This document shows, one piece after another, positions 8,318 through 15,976 of a stretch of 21,272 nucleotides of DNA (position 1 is the first letter of the stretch; each line of letters begins with the position of its first letter). The stretch is from an uncultured Oscillospiraceae bacterium (GTDB lineage: Bacteria; Bacillota; Clostridia; Oscillospirales; Oscillospiraceae), in the NCBI GenBank assembly GCA_900754515.1, contig CAAEDD010000088.1:1-21272 (forward strand). Reading direction: 5' to 3'. A program made the translations under genes and the position numbers. Below the pieces are notes generated by a model. It was not told the origin of the DNA, did no database searches, and saw only the letters and a list, made by a program, of their open reading frames with translations.

Positions 8318-8929
8318 ATGCTTATAAAGACCCTTCCCGTAGGACATCTGGAGACAAACTGCTACGTTGTAACTGATGAGCAGACTCTGAACTGTGCTGT
8401 TATAGACCCCGGCGAGGAGTCCAACACCATCCTTGACTATATCGAGTCAAACCATCTCAAGTGCAAAATCATCATGCTCACCCACGGCCACTATGATCAT
8501 GTTGGGGCAGTGAATGCCGTTGCCGAGGAGACCGGGGCCAAGGTATACATGAACAAAAAAGACGACGTACGCTATTCGGAAGGCGGGTTTATGCTCTTCC
8601 AGCTGCCGGAGAACGGGGCCTTTTATGACGAGGGTGATGTGATAGAGCTGGACTCCCTGCGCTTTGAGATATTTGCAACTCCCGGACATACGCCGGGCGG
8701 GGTTAGTATACGTTGCGGGAATGCCCTCTTCACAGGAGATACGCTCTTTAAGGGAAGCTGCGGCAGAACGGATTTCCCGGGAGGGGATATGGACGAGGAG
8801 CTCAGGTCCCTGAAGAAGCTCTGTATGCTGGAAGGGGACTATGAGGTATATCCCGGACATATGGATTCCAGCACCCTGGAGCGGGAACGTCAGTTTAACT
8901 ACTACTGCCGTATGGCTATGGACATGTGA
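8318..8929 (+). CDS. MBL-fold metallohydrolase (glyoxalase II-like)
   Basis: A 203-residue metallo-beta-lactamase-fold hydrolase. It has the metal-binding motif THGHYDHVG (about residues 54-62), then TPGHTPGGV near 121, GDTLF near 140 and PGHM near 180, the full set of a two-metal site in the hydroxyacylglutathione-hydrolase-like group. CAGGAGG lies 8 nt before the ATG. It is the last gene of the recJ-rel-dtd run, 15 nt after dtd. The substrate is unknown; the name glyoxalase II describes the fold group only. Confidence 0.88.
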   Translation: MLIKTLPVGHLETNCYVVTDEQTLNCAVIDPGEESNTILDYIESNHLKCKIIMLTHGHYDHVGAVNAVAEETGAKVYMNKKDDVRYSEGGFMLFQLPENGAFYDEGDVIELDSLRFEIFATPGHTPGGVSIRCGNALFTGDTLFKGSCGRTDFPGGDMDEELRSLKKLCMLEGDYEVYPGHMDSSTLERERQFNYYCRMAMDM

Positions 8930-8963
8930 AAGCCTTTAAACAGGAACATTTTATATATATAAA

Positions 8964-9007
8964 CAGTCAATAAGGATACCCGAAAAAATGGGTATCCTTA
9001 TTGACTG
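8964..9007. terminator. Bidirectional terminator, perfect 18-bp inverted repeat
   Basis: CAGTCAATAAGGATACCC (8964-8981) and GGGTATCCTTATTGACTG (8990-9007) are perfect complements around an 8-nt A-rich loop. The repeat separates the plus-strand MBL gene from the convergent dus gene. The dus stop codon and its last codons lie inside the right arm. On the minus strand a TTTATATATAT tail follows; on the plus strand the inner GGATACCC stem is followed by TTATT. Confidence 0.8.
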
Positions 9008-9954
9008 AAATAGCTGCAAGGAGAAAATTTGCCGCTGTCAAAGAGGGCGGAGACCGCTGATACATAGTCCGGCAGAGTCTGGGATTTCAGCAGCTGCTTT
9101 GACTCCCGGCGGCTGTCCGGAAATTTATACAGCATATAGAACCACAGTTCCTTAAGTCTGGACATTGCAGCCCTGCCGTCATAACCGGCAGCCAGATAGG
9201 CATCCAGCAGGGTGTCGTGGAAGGCCTTCAGCTCCTGAGCTTCAAGAGCCTTTCTGCCTTTCAGTACTCTGGGCAGAGCCGGGTCAGCCACGGCACCGCG
9301 GCCAAGCATGAGTCCGGCAATAGACTGTGTCCCGTTTTCCAGCGGATTGAGGGAATCGGGAGAGAAGATATCGCCGTTATACCATACAGGCCAGGGACAG
9401 TCCCTTAAAGCAGAGAGAAATCCAGGAATATCGACCGGACTTTTGTACATGCCTGAGCGCGCTCTGGCGTGGACTATAAGCCGCTTCAATGGATACTTGC
9501 GGTATATCTCCATAATGGCGGAAAACTCCTCGGTGCTTTCCATTCCCATACGTGTTTTTATGGACACGCCAAGTGGAGCCAAACTGAATATCTCGTTGAG
9601 GCAGTTGTCCAGGCTTTTCAGGTCCAGCAGCATACCGGAGCCTTTGTGCTTTGATACGACCGTGGCAGAGGGGCAGCCTATGTTCAGGTTAACTTCCGTG
9701 TAACCCATGGCTGAAAGCTCCCGGGCCACATGGATAAATGGCCCAGGCCTGTTAACTAGAAGCTGAGGAATGAGATATATGTTCCGGTTGTTTTCCGGAA
9801 GAACATCCCTGAGGGCTGAGGATTTGAAACTGCCGCTGCCATCCGGAGCGATGAAAGGGGCAAAGTACTCCTCTGTCCCTCCGAAGAACCGGGCGTGGAG
9901 CCCACGATATATGTATGTGCTGATTCCCTCCATGGGGGCAAAATCCAGTTTCAC
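8998..9954 (-). CDS. dus: tRNA-dihydrouridine synthase family protein
   Basis: A 318-residue FMN-dependent Dus-family enzyme that reduces uridine in tRNA. It begins MKLDFAPMEGISTYIYR, the flavin-binding start of the TIM barrel. NLNIGCPSATVVSKHKGSG carries the catalytic Cys94; VSIKTRMG, LIVHARARSGMYKSP and WYNGDI match the remaining conserved barrel motifs. The start is a GTG at 9954 with GGAGG 8 nt upstream. The usual HGRTR motif reads HARARS, a mild divergence. The gene is monocistronic; its 3' end is embedded in the terminator shared with the MBL gene. Which tRNA uridine it modifies cannot be told. Confidence 0.9.
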   Translation of the reverse strand: MKLDFAPMEGISTYIYRGLHARFFGGTEEYFAPFIAPDGSGSFKSSALRDVLPENNRNIYLIPQLLVNRPGPFIHVARELSAMGYTEVNLNIGCPSATVVSKHKGSGMLLDLKSLDNCLNEIFSLAPLGVSIKTRMGMESTEEFSAIMEIYRKYPLKRLIVHARARSGMYKSPVDIPGFLSALRDCPWPVWYNGDIFSPDSLNPLENGTQSIAGLMLGRGAVADPALPRVLKGRKALEAQELKAFHDTLLDAYLAAGYDGRAAMSRLKELWFYMLYKFPDSRRESKQLLKSQTLPDYVSAVSALFDSGKFSPCSYFSQ

Positions 9955-10063
9955 GCTGTGACCTCCAAGGTTTATGTATTATTTCCTCTTGAAACTATAC
10001 ATGAACCGGCCATGAAAATAAAGGGAAAATTTTTAGGATATACATGATTTTTTAATAAATGGC

Positions 10064-10072
10064 TGGTATAAT
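10064..10072 (+). promoter_or_regulatory. Predicted extended -10 promoter
   Basis: TG at 10064-10065 followed by TATAAT at 10067-10072 forms an extended -10 element 35 nt before the GTG of the coiled-coil gene. No clear -35 is seen 16-18 nt upstream. Its position argues that the ATG at 10059, which would place this element inside the coding region, is not the true start. Confidence 0.5.
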
Positions 10073-10106
10073 ACCAGGACAGTATATAGATTGGGAGGAA
10101 TGGAAT

Positions 10107-11873
10107 GTGAAGCACCCGGCTCTTGCCAGAGTATTTGCCATTGTGCTTGCGCTTCTCAGCGCTTTTATGCTTATTAATGGCGCTCTTGGTTTCGGTAAGG
10201 CCGATGGAAAGCTGCAGGAAAGCCTTGAATATTGCCAGCGTATTGAGGATAAGCTGGCAGAATATGAGGAACTGGACGCAAAGCTGGAAAACTCGATAAG
10301 TTATGACGAGGCATATGAGGAGCTGGAGCGCTTGCAGGACGAGCACGACGAGGAGGCTGCCCAGCACCGCACGGACCTTGCCACACATACTGCAACTATG
10401 GGTGGTTATACCATGGGTGTGGATATGATAAGAGATGGTAAAGCTCAGTTGGAGCTAGCCAAACAGGAGCTGGAAAGCGGTAAAAAGCAACTGGAGGAGC
10501 AGGAAACTGCTCTCAACCAGGGGGTCGCCGCTTTTGAATCCGGCAAGCCTATGATGGAGGCGGGGATAGCTGAACTTCAGCAGCCGGCATCCCTGCTGAA
10601 AAATATTGCCTCTGAGAATATTCCAGGACTGATGGCTGAGCTTGATGCAGTTATAGCCCAGAAACCGGAGCACCCCGGGGATGAACCCGCTAAACCCACT
10701 CCCCCTGTGGAACCGGTAAAGCCTGAAGCACCGGGAGAGGATGCCACCGAAGAGGAAAAGGCCAAGTACGAGGAAGACCTGGCCGCCTATGAGGAACTTA
10801 AGGCTCAGTATGATAAGGACTTGGCCACTTATGAAGAACTCAAAACCCAGTATGATAAGGACAAAGCGGCTTATGATGATGCGCTGAAAAAATATTCCAG
10901 CGAGTATCCTGCATGGCAGAGCAATGCAGCTGCCGCTGTTGAGAAAGTCAACGGCGAGCTGCAGCAGTCCCAGACAACAGTAGACACTCTGGTGATGAGC
11001 CTGAATGCGGCTGTAGAAGGAATGAGAGGGATATCTTCCGAACTTGTGGCCGGGATCAGCACCATCAGCGTTACTGTGCCCAGCTTTGAAGCCGGCACAG
11101 ATTTGGAGACTGTAAGAGCAGGACTGGAACAATATAAACAAGAACTGCTGGCTGCTGCCGAGGTTCCCAATACCTTGCAGGCTAATTTGGCAGGGATGGA
11201 GAGTAAACTACAGGAAGGCAAAGCGGCTTTGGAAGCTGCCAAGCTGCAGGTGACTGCCGGAGAACAGGCGCTGAAGAAAGGCGAGAATGAACTCCAGCAT
11301 CAGCTGGAACTGCTGTGGTACAACATGGGTCAGTTGGAGGATGAAGCTGAGGACCTGGAGGAAAACAAGGAAAAGCTGGATGCCGAATCCGATAAGCTGG
11401 ACAAGATGCTTGTAAGCGTTGACGAGCTTAAAGAACTGGAAGATGGCCGCCGCTCTGCCAGGATAATCCTAATGCAGGAGAGCGAGATAGAGGCCATGGT
11501 CAACGATGGAGCAGAGCTGGGCGAGAGCACCAGAACTTTCCTGGAGAAGCACAGGAGCAGCGCCGAATATGATCATATGATGTTATATGCAATAAATGCT
11601 CTCGCGGTTATAGGCGGTGTGCTCGGCATACTCAGCATTCTGGGCAGCTATGAGCTGCTTAAGAATCGGCTCTTCCTCATTGCTCCGCCGCTGCTGTGCT
11701 TGATATGCGCCGCTGCAGCCTACGGCATTAATTTGTATCAGGGCCTGGGCCAGATGTACACCGCACTGTTTGCTGGCATCGGAGCTTTGCTCCACCTCAT
11801 TATAGTTATTCCCGGAAACAAGCAGACAAAGGCTGCGAAAGCTCCCGAAGCGGCTGCACCGGCTGAAGGATAG
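10107..11873 (+). CDS. Membrane-anchored heptad coiled-coil protein of unknown function
   Basis: No family is assigned. The start is a GTG at 10107 with GGGAGG 8 nt upstream, giving 588 residues. One N-terminal membrane helix (about 7-29) is followed by a long, probably extracytoplasmic, helical region and three C-terminal membrane helices (about 490-517, 523-548, 551-571), then an Ala/Lys tail. Residues 119-160 form consecutive heptads of xxxLxxG type (KQELESG, ETALNQG, VAAFESG, KPMMEAG); similar heptads recur at about 366-435. Between them lie a Pro-rich acidic stretch (about 184-217), three 14-residue repeats (221-262) and a mixed segment. Such heptads occur in YhgE/Pip-type membrane proteins, but the usual domains of that family are not evident. 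It is a single-gene unit with its own promoter and terminator. Confidence 0.82.
   Translation: MKHPALARVFAIVLALLSAFMLINGALGFGKADGKLQESLEYCQRIEDKLAEYEELDAKLENSISYDEAYEELERLQDEHDEEAAQHRTDLATHTATMGGYTMGVDMIRDGKAQLELAKQELESGKKQLEEQETALNQGVAAFESGKPMMEAGIAELQQPASLLKNIASENIPGLMAELDAVIAQKPEHPGDEPAKPTPPVEPVKPEAPGEDATEEEKAKYEEDLAAYEELKAQYDKDLATYEELKTQYDKDKAAYDDALKKYSSEYPAWQSNAAAAVEKVNGELQQSQTTVDTLVMSLNAAVEGMRGISSELVAGISTISVTVPSFEAGTDLETVRAGLEQYKQELLAAAEVPNTLQANLAGMESKLQEGKAALEAAKLQVTAGEQALKKGENELQHQLELLWYNMGQLEDEAEDLEENKEKLDAESDKLDKMLVSVDELKELEDGRRSARIILMQESEIEAMVNDGAELGESTRTFLEKHRSSAEYDHMMLYAINALAVIGGVLGILSILGSYELLKNRLFLIAPPLLCLICAAAAYGINLYQGLGQMYTALFAGIGALLHLIIVIPGNKQTKAAKAPEAAAPAEG
10767..10892 (+). 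repeat. Three in-frame 42-nt repeats (14 residues each)
   Basis: Within the coiled-coil gene, residues 221-262 are three tandem 14-residue units: YEEDLAAYEELKAQ, YDKDLATYEELKTQ and YDKDKAAYDDALKK. The DNA copies (10767-10808, 10809-10850, 10851-10892) differ mainly at third positions, so the duplication is not very recent. Fourteen residues equal two heptads, which would lengthen the coiled coil without breaking its register. Confidence 0.8.
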
Positions 11874-11881
11874 TAATCATC

Positions 11882-11918
11882 AAAGGGATGCCCGGAATTG
11901 TCGGGTATCCCTTTTTTT
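11882..11918 (+). terminator. Rho-independent terminator of the coiled-coil gene
   Basis: AAAGGGATGCCCG (11882-11894) pairs with CGGGTATCCCTTT (11902-11914) with one G-T wobble around a 7-nt loop. A run of seven T follows at 11912-11918. It lies just after the stop codon at 11873. Its GGGTATCC core resembles that of the 8964-9007 terminator. Confidence 0.85.
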
Positions 11919-11946
11919 GAAGAAATAAAGGTTTTCCTTTATCTGC

Positions 11947-11996
11947 AATAAACGACTACTGCGGCAGATTTTGACCTGCCGCAGTAGTCGTTTATT
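11947..11996 (-). terminator. Terminator of the galE operon, perfect 21-bp inverted repeat
   Basis: Positions 11947-11967 and 11976-11996 are perfect 21-nt complements around an 8-nt loop. The GC-rich inner part is GACTACTGCGGCAG and the outer part is the AT-rich AATAAAC. It lies 17 nt beyond the galE stop codon. The outer arm provides a U-rich end in either direction, so it may also back up the terminator at 11882. Confidence 0.82.
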
Positions 11997-12012
11997 ATGA
12001 ATATTGGTGGAT

Positions 12013-13029
12013 TTATTCGCCGTAGCCCATAGGGTTCTTGGACTGCCATGCCCAGGTGTCCCTGCACATGTCATCCAGATTGTACTGAGCCTTCCAACCC
12101 AGCAGCTTGGCGCTCTTATCGGGGCTGGAGTACACGGTGGCCAGGTCTCCGGGGCGGCGGGGGGCAATCTCATAGGGGATCTTTACGCCGGTGACACGCT
12201 CAAAAGCCTTGACCATGTCCAGAACACTGTAACCCATGCCGGTACCCAGATTGAAGACGCTCTCACCCTTGTGCTTTTCCATGTACTCTATGGCGCAGAC
12301 ATGTCCACGGGCCAGGTCCACAACGTGTATATAGTCACGCACACCGGTACCGTCATGGGTGTCATAGTCGTTGCCGAACACATTCAGGTGGTCCCGACGG
12401 CCTACTGCCACCTGGGAGATGTAGGGCATCAGATTGTTGGGTATGCCCCTGGGGTCCTCACCGATAAGTCCGCTGCTGTGGGCACCGATGGGGTTGAAGT
12501 AGCGCAGCAGGACAACGGACCACTCCTTGTCGGCAAAGGCGGTGTCCCTGAGTATCTGCTCGGACATGTACTTTGTCCAGCCATAGGGATTGGTGCACAT
12601 GCCGGTGTGGGAGCTCTCCTTCAGAGGCATATCGTTATCGCCGGAGTAAACTGTGGCGGAGGAGGAGAAGACTATGTTCTTTACTCCGTGGTCTCTCATG
12701 GCCCGGCAGAGGGTGATGGTAGAGTTAAGATTGTTGTCGTAATACTCCAAAGGCATGGACACGGACTCACCCACGGCCTTCAGTCCGGCGAAGTGGATGG
12801 CGCAGCCGATATCGTGCTTTTCAAATATTTTGTCCAGAGCAGCCCGGTCACGTACATCTATCTCATAGAAGTCCAGAGACTTGCCGGTAATCTGCTGTAC
12901 CCGCTCCAGGGCCTTGGCGCTGGAGTTTACAAGATTGTCCGCTACGACAACGCCGTAGCCCTTTTCAAGAAGTTCAACGCAGGTGTGGCTGCCGATGTAT
13001 CCGGCGCCGCCGGTAACCAATACATTCAT
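12013..13029 (-). CDS. galE: UDP-glucose 4-epimerase
   Basis: A 338-residue short-chain dehydrogenase-type epimerase that interconverts UDP-glucose and UDP-galactose using bound NAD. The NAD motif TGGAGYIGSH is at 6-15, SSSATVY at 122-128, and the catalytic pair Tyr149 and Lys153 lies in NPYGWTK, the numbering of the E. coli enzyme. RYFNPIGAH and GVRDYIHVVDLARGH are typical sugar-nucleotide-site motifs. GAGAGG precedes the ATG by 9 nt. The gene follows the nucleotidyltransferase gene by 12 nt and is co-transcribed with it, consistent with making galactose donors for surface polysaccharide or using galactose. Confidence 0.96.
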   Translation of the reverse strand: MNVLVTGGAGYIGSHTCVELLEKGYGVVVADNLVNSSAKALERVQQITGKSLDFYEIDVRDRAALDKIFEKHDIGCAIHFAGLKAVGESVSMPLEYYDNNLNSTITLCRAMRDHGVKNIVFSSSATVYSGDNDMPLKESSHTGMCTNPYGWTKYMSEQILRDTAFADKEWSVVLLRYFNPIGAHSSGLIGEDPRGIPNNLMPYISQVAVGRRDHLNVFGNDYDTHDGTGVRDYIHVVDLARGHVCAIEYMEKHKGESVFNLGTGMGYSVLDMVKAFERVTGVKIPYEIAPRRPGDLATVYSSPDKSAKLLGWKAQYNLDDMCRDTWAWQSKNPMGYGE

Positions 13030-13041
13030 TATATATACCTC

Positions 13042-13950
13042 TCAATCCAGCAGTGCATCGGGGTAAATGCCCTCAGCACGCATATTTTTTATGGCATTAA
13101 CCACGCTGTCCATGTCTTCCTTGTATGTAATCCCATACCAAGCTTCATGACAGTTAAGGACTCTTATTTTCCCTTTTCCGGCCTTTATCATGTCGTTGAC
13201 CACAAAGGGGAGAAAGTACTCGCACTTTTCTGGGTTTCCGGGAAGATTATCGTCCAGCCAGGAGGGGAAGCGGGATTCCAGCTCTTCAAACATGGAGTGG
13301 CTGAAAGCCCAGCAGTTCATGGAGACGGGGACATCTCCGGACAGGGGGTAGAAATTCTCTCCGTCCTCGGTGAACTTGGCATCCTTGCCATCTTTGAAAA
13401 TCTTGGTGCGTTCCACCACGTCGGTGAGGTATCCGTTTTCCACCTGGCATATGCCCCTGGCGACGGAGCCATTTTCGGTGACGGTGTTCTTCAGAAGATA
13501 GGCAACCATGGCGTGCTCATTTTCCGGCCTGTCGGCAGCGAGAAAATCATAAAGGGACTGGTAGGCGCTGCGGCCATAATAGTCGTCGGCGTTTATAACG
13601 GCAAAGGGACCGTCCACCAAATCCTTGCTGCACAGCACCGCATGTCCCGTGCCCCAGGGCTTCGTGCGCGTGGGGGGCACTGAATAGCCCTCAGGGAGCA
13701 TGTCCAGCTGCTGGTAGGCGTATTTTACATCAAAATACTTTTCCATGCGCCGACCGATGGCGTTTTTGAAATCTTCCTCAATCTCGTGCTTGATAATAAA
13801 AACGACTTTGCGGAAGCCTGCCCTGTAAGCATCGTACAGGGAAAAATCAATGATGGCGTGGCCATGCTCGTCCACAGCGGTGATTTGCTTAAGGCCGCCG
13901 AAACGGCTGCCCATGCCGGCGGCCAGAATGACAAGAGTGGGTTCTTTCAC
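13042..13950 (-). CDS. Sugar-phosphate nucleotidyltransferase family protein
   Basis: A 302-residue NTP-transferase-fold protein. The signature LVILAAGMGSRFGGLKQI opens the protein with the nucleotide-binding G-x-G-x-R and a downstream Lys; PWGTGHAVL and the metal-binding INADDYYG follow. It probably joins a nucleotide to a sugar phosphate, feeding the neighbouring GalE; it is not a canonical GalU in length or ending, so no symbol is given. The start is a GTG at 13950 preceded by GGAGGG; an ATG pair at 13968-13963 covers the ribosome site and is rejected. First gene of the operon, with a palindrome between promoter and ribosome site. Confidence 0.87.
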   Translation of the reverse strand: MKEPTLVILAAGMGSRFGGLKQITAVDEHGHAIIDFSLYDAYRAGFRKVVFIIKHEIEEDFKNAIGRRMEKYFDVKYAYQQLDMLPEGYSVPPTRTKPWGTGHAVLCSKDLVDGPFAVINADDYYGRSAYQSLYDFLAADRPENEHAMVAYLLKNTVTENGSVARGICQVENGYLTDVVERTKIFKDGKDAKFTEDGENFYPLSGDVPVSMNCWAFSHSMFEELESRFPSWLDDNLPGNPEKCEYFLPFVVNDMIKAGKGKIRVLNCHEAWYGITYKEDMDSVVNAIKNMRAEGIYPDALLD

Positions 13951-13963
13951 ACTGTATCCCTCC

Positions 13964-13981
13964 ATCACATTCTAATGTGAT
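13964..13981. promoter_or_regulatory. 18-nt palindrome at the predicted transcription start (candidate operator)
   Basis: ATCACATT-CT-AATGTGAT is a perfect 8-2-8 palindrome. It starts 3 nt beyond the predicted -10 of the nucleotidyltransferase-galE operon and ends just before GGAGGG, so it should cover the transcription start. That position suits a repressor operator. The half-site matches no regulator I can name with confidence. A short RNA hairpin next to the ribosome site is the alternative. Confidence 0.55.
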
Positions 13982-13984
13982 TGT

Positions 13985-14013
13985 ATTATATCAACAGCTT
14001 AATAATTTGTATA
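13985..14013 (-). promoter_or_regulatory. Predicted sigma-A promoter of the nucleotidyltransferase-galE operon
   Basis: On the minus strand TATACA (14013-14008), a 17-nt spacer and a perfect TATAAT (13990-13985) lie 35 nt before the GTG. The start site would fall at about 13978, inside the palindrome. Confidence 0.6.
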
Positions 14014-14075
14014 TAGAAAAAACAGCTAAAAACAATAACTTTCTTTCTAAATACGGAAAATTTTACTTAAAACAT

Positions 14076-14105
14076 TGAAAAAGGGAAGGGCACGGGCCCA
14101 TCCCT
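14076..14105 (-). terminator. Rho-independent terminator of the Na/Pi cotransporter gene
   Basis: On the minus strand AGGGATGGGC (14105-14096) pairs with GCCCTTCCCT (14091-14082) with one mismatch around a 4-nt loop, then TTTTT. It follows the stop codon at 14128 by about 22 nt. The GTAGGGATGGGC..GCCC form resembles GC-rich intergenic palindromes I recall from clostridial genomes, but that cannot be confirmed from this window. Confidence 0.75.
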
Positions 14106-14127
14106 ACAATATAATATATCAATCAGT

Positions 14128-15891
14128 CTAAATTTTATATTTTTCCGAGAACTGAGAATAAAGCTTGTCAAAATCATGGGAGCGGTGTTCCTTCAGATCC
14201 AGAATGTATCCGTGAGTACTGTAATCATCGGAGCTGAGCTCTATCAATGCAATGGCAATATTTGAACAGTGGTCGGCAATACGCTCACAGTTTGTGAGAA
14301 TATCGTTGAAAACAAAACCCTGAGAAAGTGAACAGTATCCGCTTTGCAGACGCTCCACGTGCCTGAGTTTCATTTCGTCGCACAGAATATCTATATGCTC
14401 TTCCAGGGGCTCCACCTTGTAGGCAAGGGCCTCGTCCTCATTTGTGAATGCCGAGAAAGACAGATCCAATATCTCACTTACAGCCGAGAAAAGTACCAGC
14501 ATTTCATGGTCAGCCTCGTCGGAAAAGCGAAGTGATTTATCATGAATCTCATGAGCGGCCTCCGCCAGATTCAGAGCATGGTCGCTGATGCGTTCAAAGT
14601 CACTGAGAGTATGTAGGATTTTGGACACGCTTTCATTTTGCTTCTTGTCCAGTTCTCTGGTATTCAGTTTTACCAGGTAGGTGCCGATGCGATCTTCATA
14701 ACGGTCCACCAGATCTTCCCTCTGTTCGATCTCCTTTATTTCGTGCTCATCGTAATGCTGCAGCTGGTTCAGGGCGGCCAGGGCGTTTTCCTTGGAGACA
14801 CGAGCCATGGAGTTGACGGTCATACGGCTTTGCTCAATTGCCAGGGGAGGGTGCTGAAGAAAACGCTGATCCAGCCTGTCAAACTCGCTGTCTGCTGCAC
14901 GCTGGGAGGCACTGCCGCTGACAAGAAAGGTGACCATCCAAGTCAGAGTATCCAGAAACGGCAGCAGCACAAGCGCAGTCACAAGACGAAAAACGGTGTT
15001 CAGGGCGGCTACACCAACAGTGTCCAGCACCGCATATTTAATACTGAAGTCCATAAAGTAATCCAGAGTGTAAAAAACACCGCCGCAGATTATAACGCCT
15101 GCAAGTTCAATAACCAGGTAAGCCAGGGCTGTACGCCGGCCGTCCACTCTGGCACCCAAGGCGGACAGCAGTACCGGCACCGCAGCGCCTATGGCTATGC
15201 CTAGAATAATGGGATAGGCAACGGCAAAGTTTATGGCTCCGGTCATGGACAGGGCCTGAAGTATGCCAACGGCGGCAGAGGCACTTTGAAGTATGCTTGT
15301 AAAAATGGCTCCCACCAATATGCCCAGAAGGGGATTGGAAAAGGAAGTGAGCAGGCTTATAAAGGCTGGGCTGCCTTTAAGGGGAGTCACTGCGGAACTC
15401 ATGGCCTGCATGCCGTACATGAGTACGGCAAAGCCAAGCATTATATCTCCCAGATGGTGGTTGGACTGCCCGGAACTGAACATCCTGAGTATAATACCTA
15501 TTACTGCAACAACGGCTGTTATTGTGGACGTTGACAGCAGGGAGACCCAGCCGCTGCCTTCCAGACTGGAAAGACAGATTATCCAGCCGGTAACACTGGT
15601 ACCTATCAAAGCGCCCAGAATGATTGAAATGGCCTGGTTGAGCTTCATCATGCCGGAGTTAACGAAGCCCACCACCATAACCGAGGTGGCGGAAGAGGAC
15701 TGTATAACGGCGGTGACTCCCGCACCCAGCAGCAGCCCACGTATTGGCGTTCCGGACAGACGGTACAGTACAAGCTCAAGCTTATTGCCGGCAACCTTTT
15801 TGAGCCCGTCACCCATAAGGGTCATACCGAAAAGAAAGAGGGCCACGCCGCCCAGAAGCGAGATCACATTTGAAATACTCAGCTTATACAT
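14128..15891 (-). CDS. Na/Pi cotransporter family protein with PhoU-like C-terminal domain
   Basis: A 587-residue membrane protein predicted to carry phosphate with sodium. The first repeat has LFLFGMTLMGDGL and the hallmark QSSSATS (64-70); the inverted second repeat has FTSILQSASAAVGI near 200. About eight membrane segments end near residue 345. The rest, to the end, is a helical PhoU-like domain (LSDFERISDHALNLAE and TNCERIADHCSNIA). The start is uncertain: AGAAGGAG directly abuts the ATG at 15891, which is unusually close, and the upstream in-frame ATG at 15957 lacks a ribosome site. The gene is single, with a palindrome just 5' of the ribosome site. Confidence 0.9.
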   Translation of the reverse strand: MYKLSISNVISLLGGVALFLFGMTLMGDGLKKVAGNKLELVLYRLSGTPIRGLLLGAGVTAVIQSSSATSVMVVGFVNSGMMKLNQAISIILGALIGTSVTGWIICLSSLEGSGWVSLLSTSTITAVVAVIGIILRMFSSGQSNHHLGDIMLGFAVLMYGMQAMSSAVTPLKGSPAFISLLTSFSNPLLGILVGAIFTSILQSASAAVGILQALSMTGAINFAVAYPIILGIAIGAAVPVLLSALGARVDGRRTALAYLVIELAGVIICGGVFYTLDYFMDFSIKYAVLDTVGVAALNTVFRLVTALVLLPFLDTLTWMVTFLVSGSASQRAADSEFDRLDQRFLQHPPLAIEQSRMTVNSMARVSKENALAALNQLQHYDEHEIKEIEQREDLVDRYEDRIGTYLVKLNTRELDKKQNESVSKILHTLSDFERISDHALNLAEAAHEIHDKSLRFSDEADHEMLVLFSAVSEILDLSFSAFTNEDEALAYKVEPLEEHIDILCDEMKLRHVERLQSGYCSLSQGFVFNDILTNCERIADHCSNIAIALIELSSDDYSTHGYILDLKEHRSHDFDKLYSQFSEKYKI

Positions 15892-15900
15892 CTCCTTCTG

Positions 15901-15918
15901 ACAGGATAAATATCCTGT
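15901..15918. promoter_or_regulatory. 18-nt palindrome in the leader of the Na/Pi cotransporter gene
   Basis: ACAGGATA-AA-TATCCTGT is a perfect 8-2-8 palindrome ending 3 nt before AGAAGGAG. It could be an operator downstream of the promoter, or in RNA a short stem next to the ribosome site. The regulator is not known. Confidence 0.5.
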
Positions 15919-15947
15919 GTAATATACATATAAATTCACCTGAAAGA

Positions 15948-15976
15948 ATATTAACATTGACGGAAAAATAAGTCAA
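15948..15976 (-). promoter_or_regulatory. Predicted promoter of the Na/Pi cotransporter gene
   Basis: TTGACT (15976-15971 on the minus strand), a 17-nt spacer and TAATAT (15953-15948) give a reasonable promoter. The -35 lies within a perfect 12-nt palindrome AGTCAATTGACT (15971-15982), which could be a binding site. No convincing pair of PhoP-box repeats is present. Confidence 0.45.

Noticed and set aside
10455..11141. A 228-codon minus-strand open frame inside the coiled-coil gene
   Set aside because: It is the complement of a biased Glu/Lys/Ala/Leu coding sequence and lacks a ribosome site.
12004..13683. A 559-codon plus-strand open frame opposite galE and the nucleotidyltransferase gene
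   Set aside because: The minus-strand proteins have clear catalytic motifs throughout; the plus-strand product is Val/Gly/His-rich without any domain, and the frame crosses two real genes.
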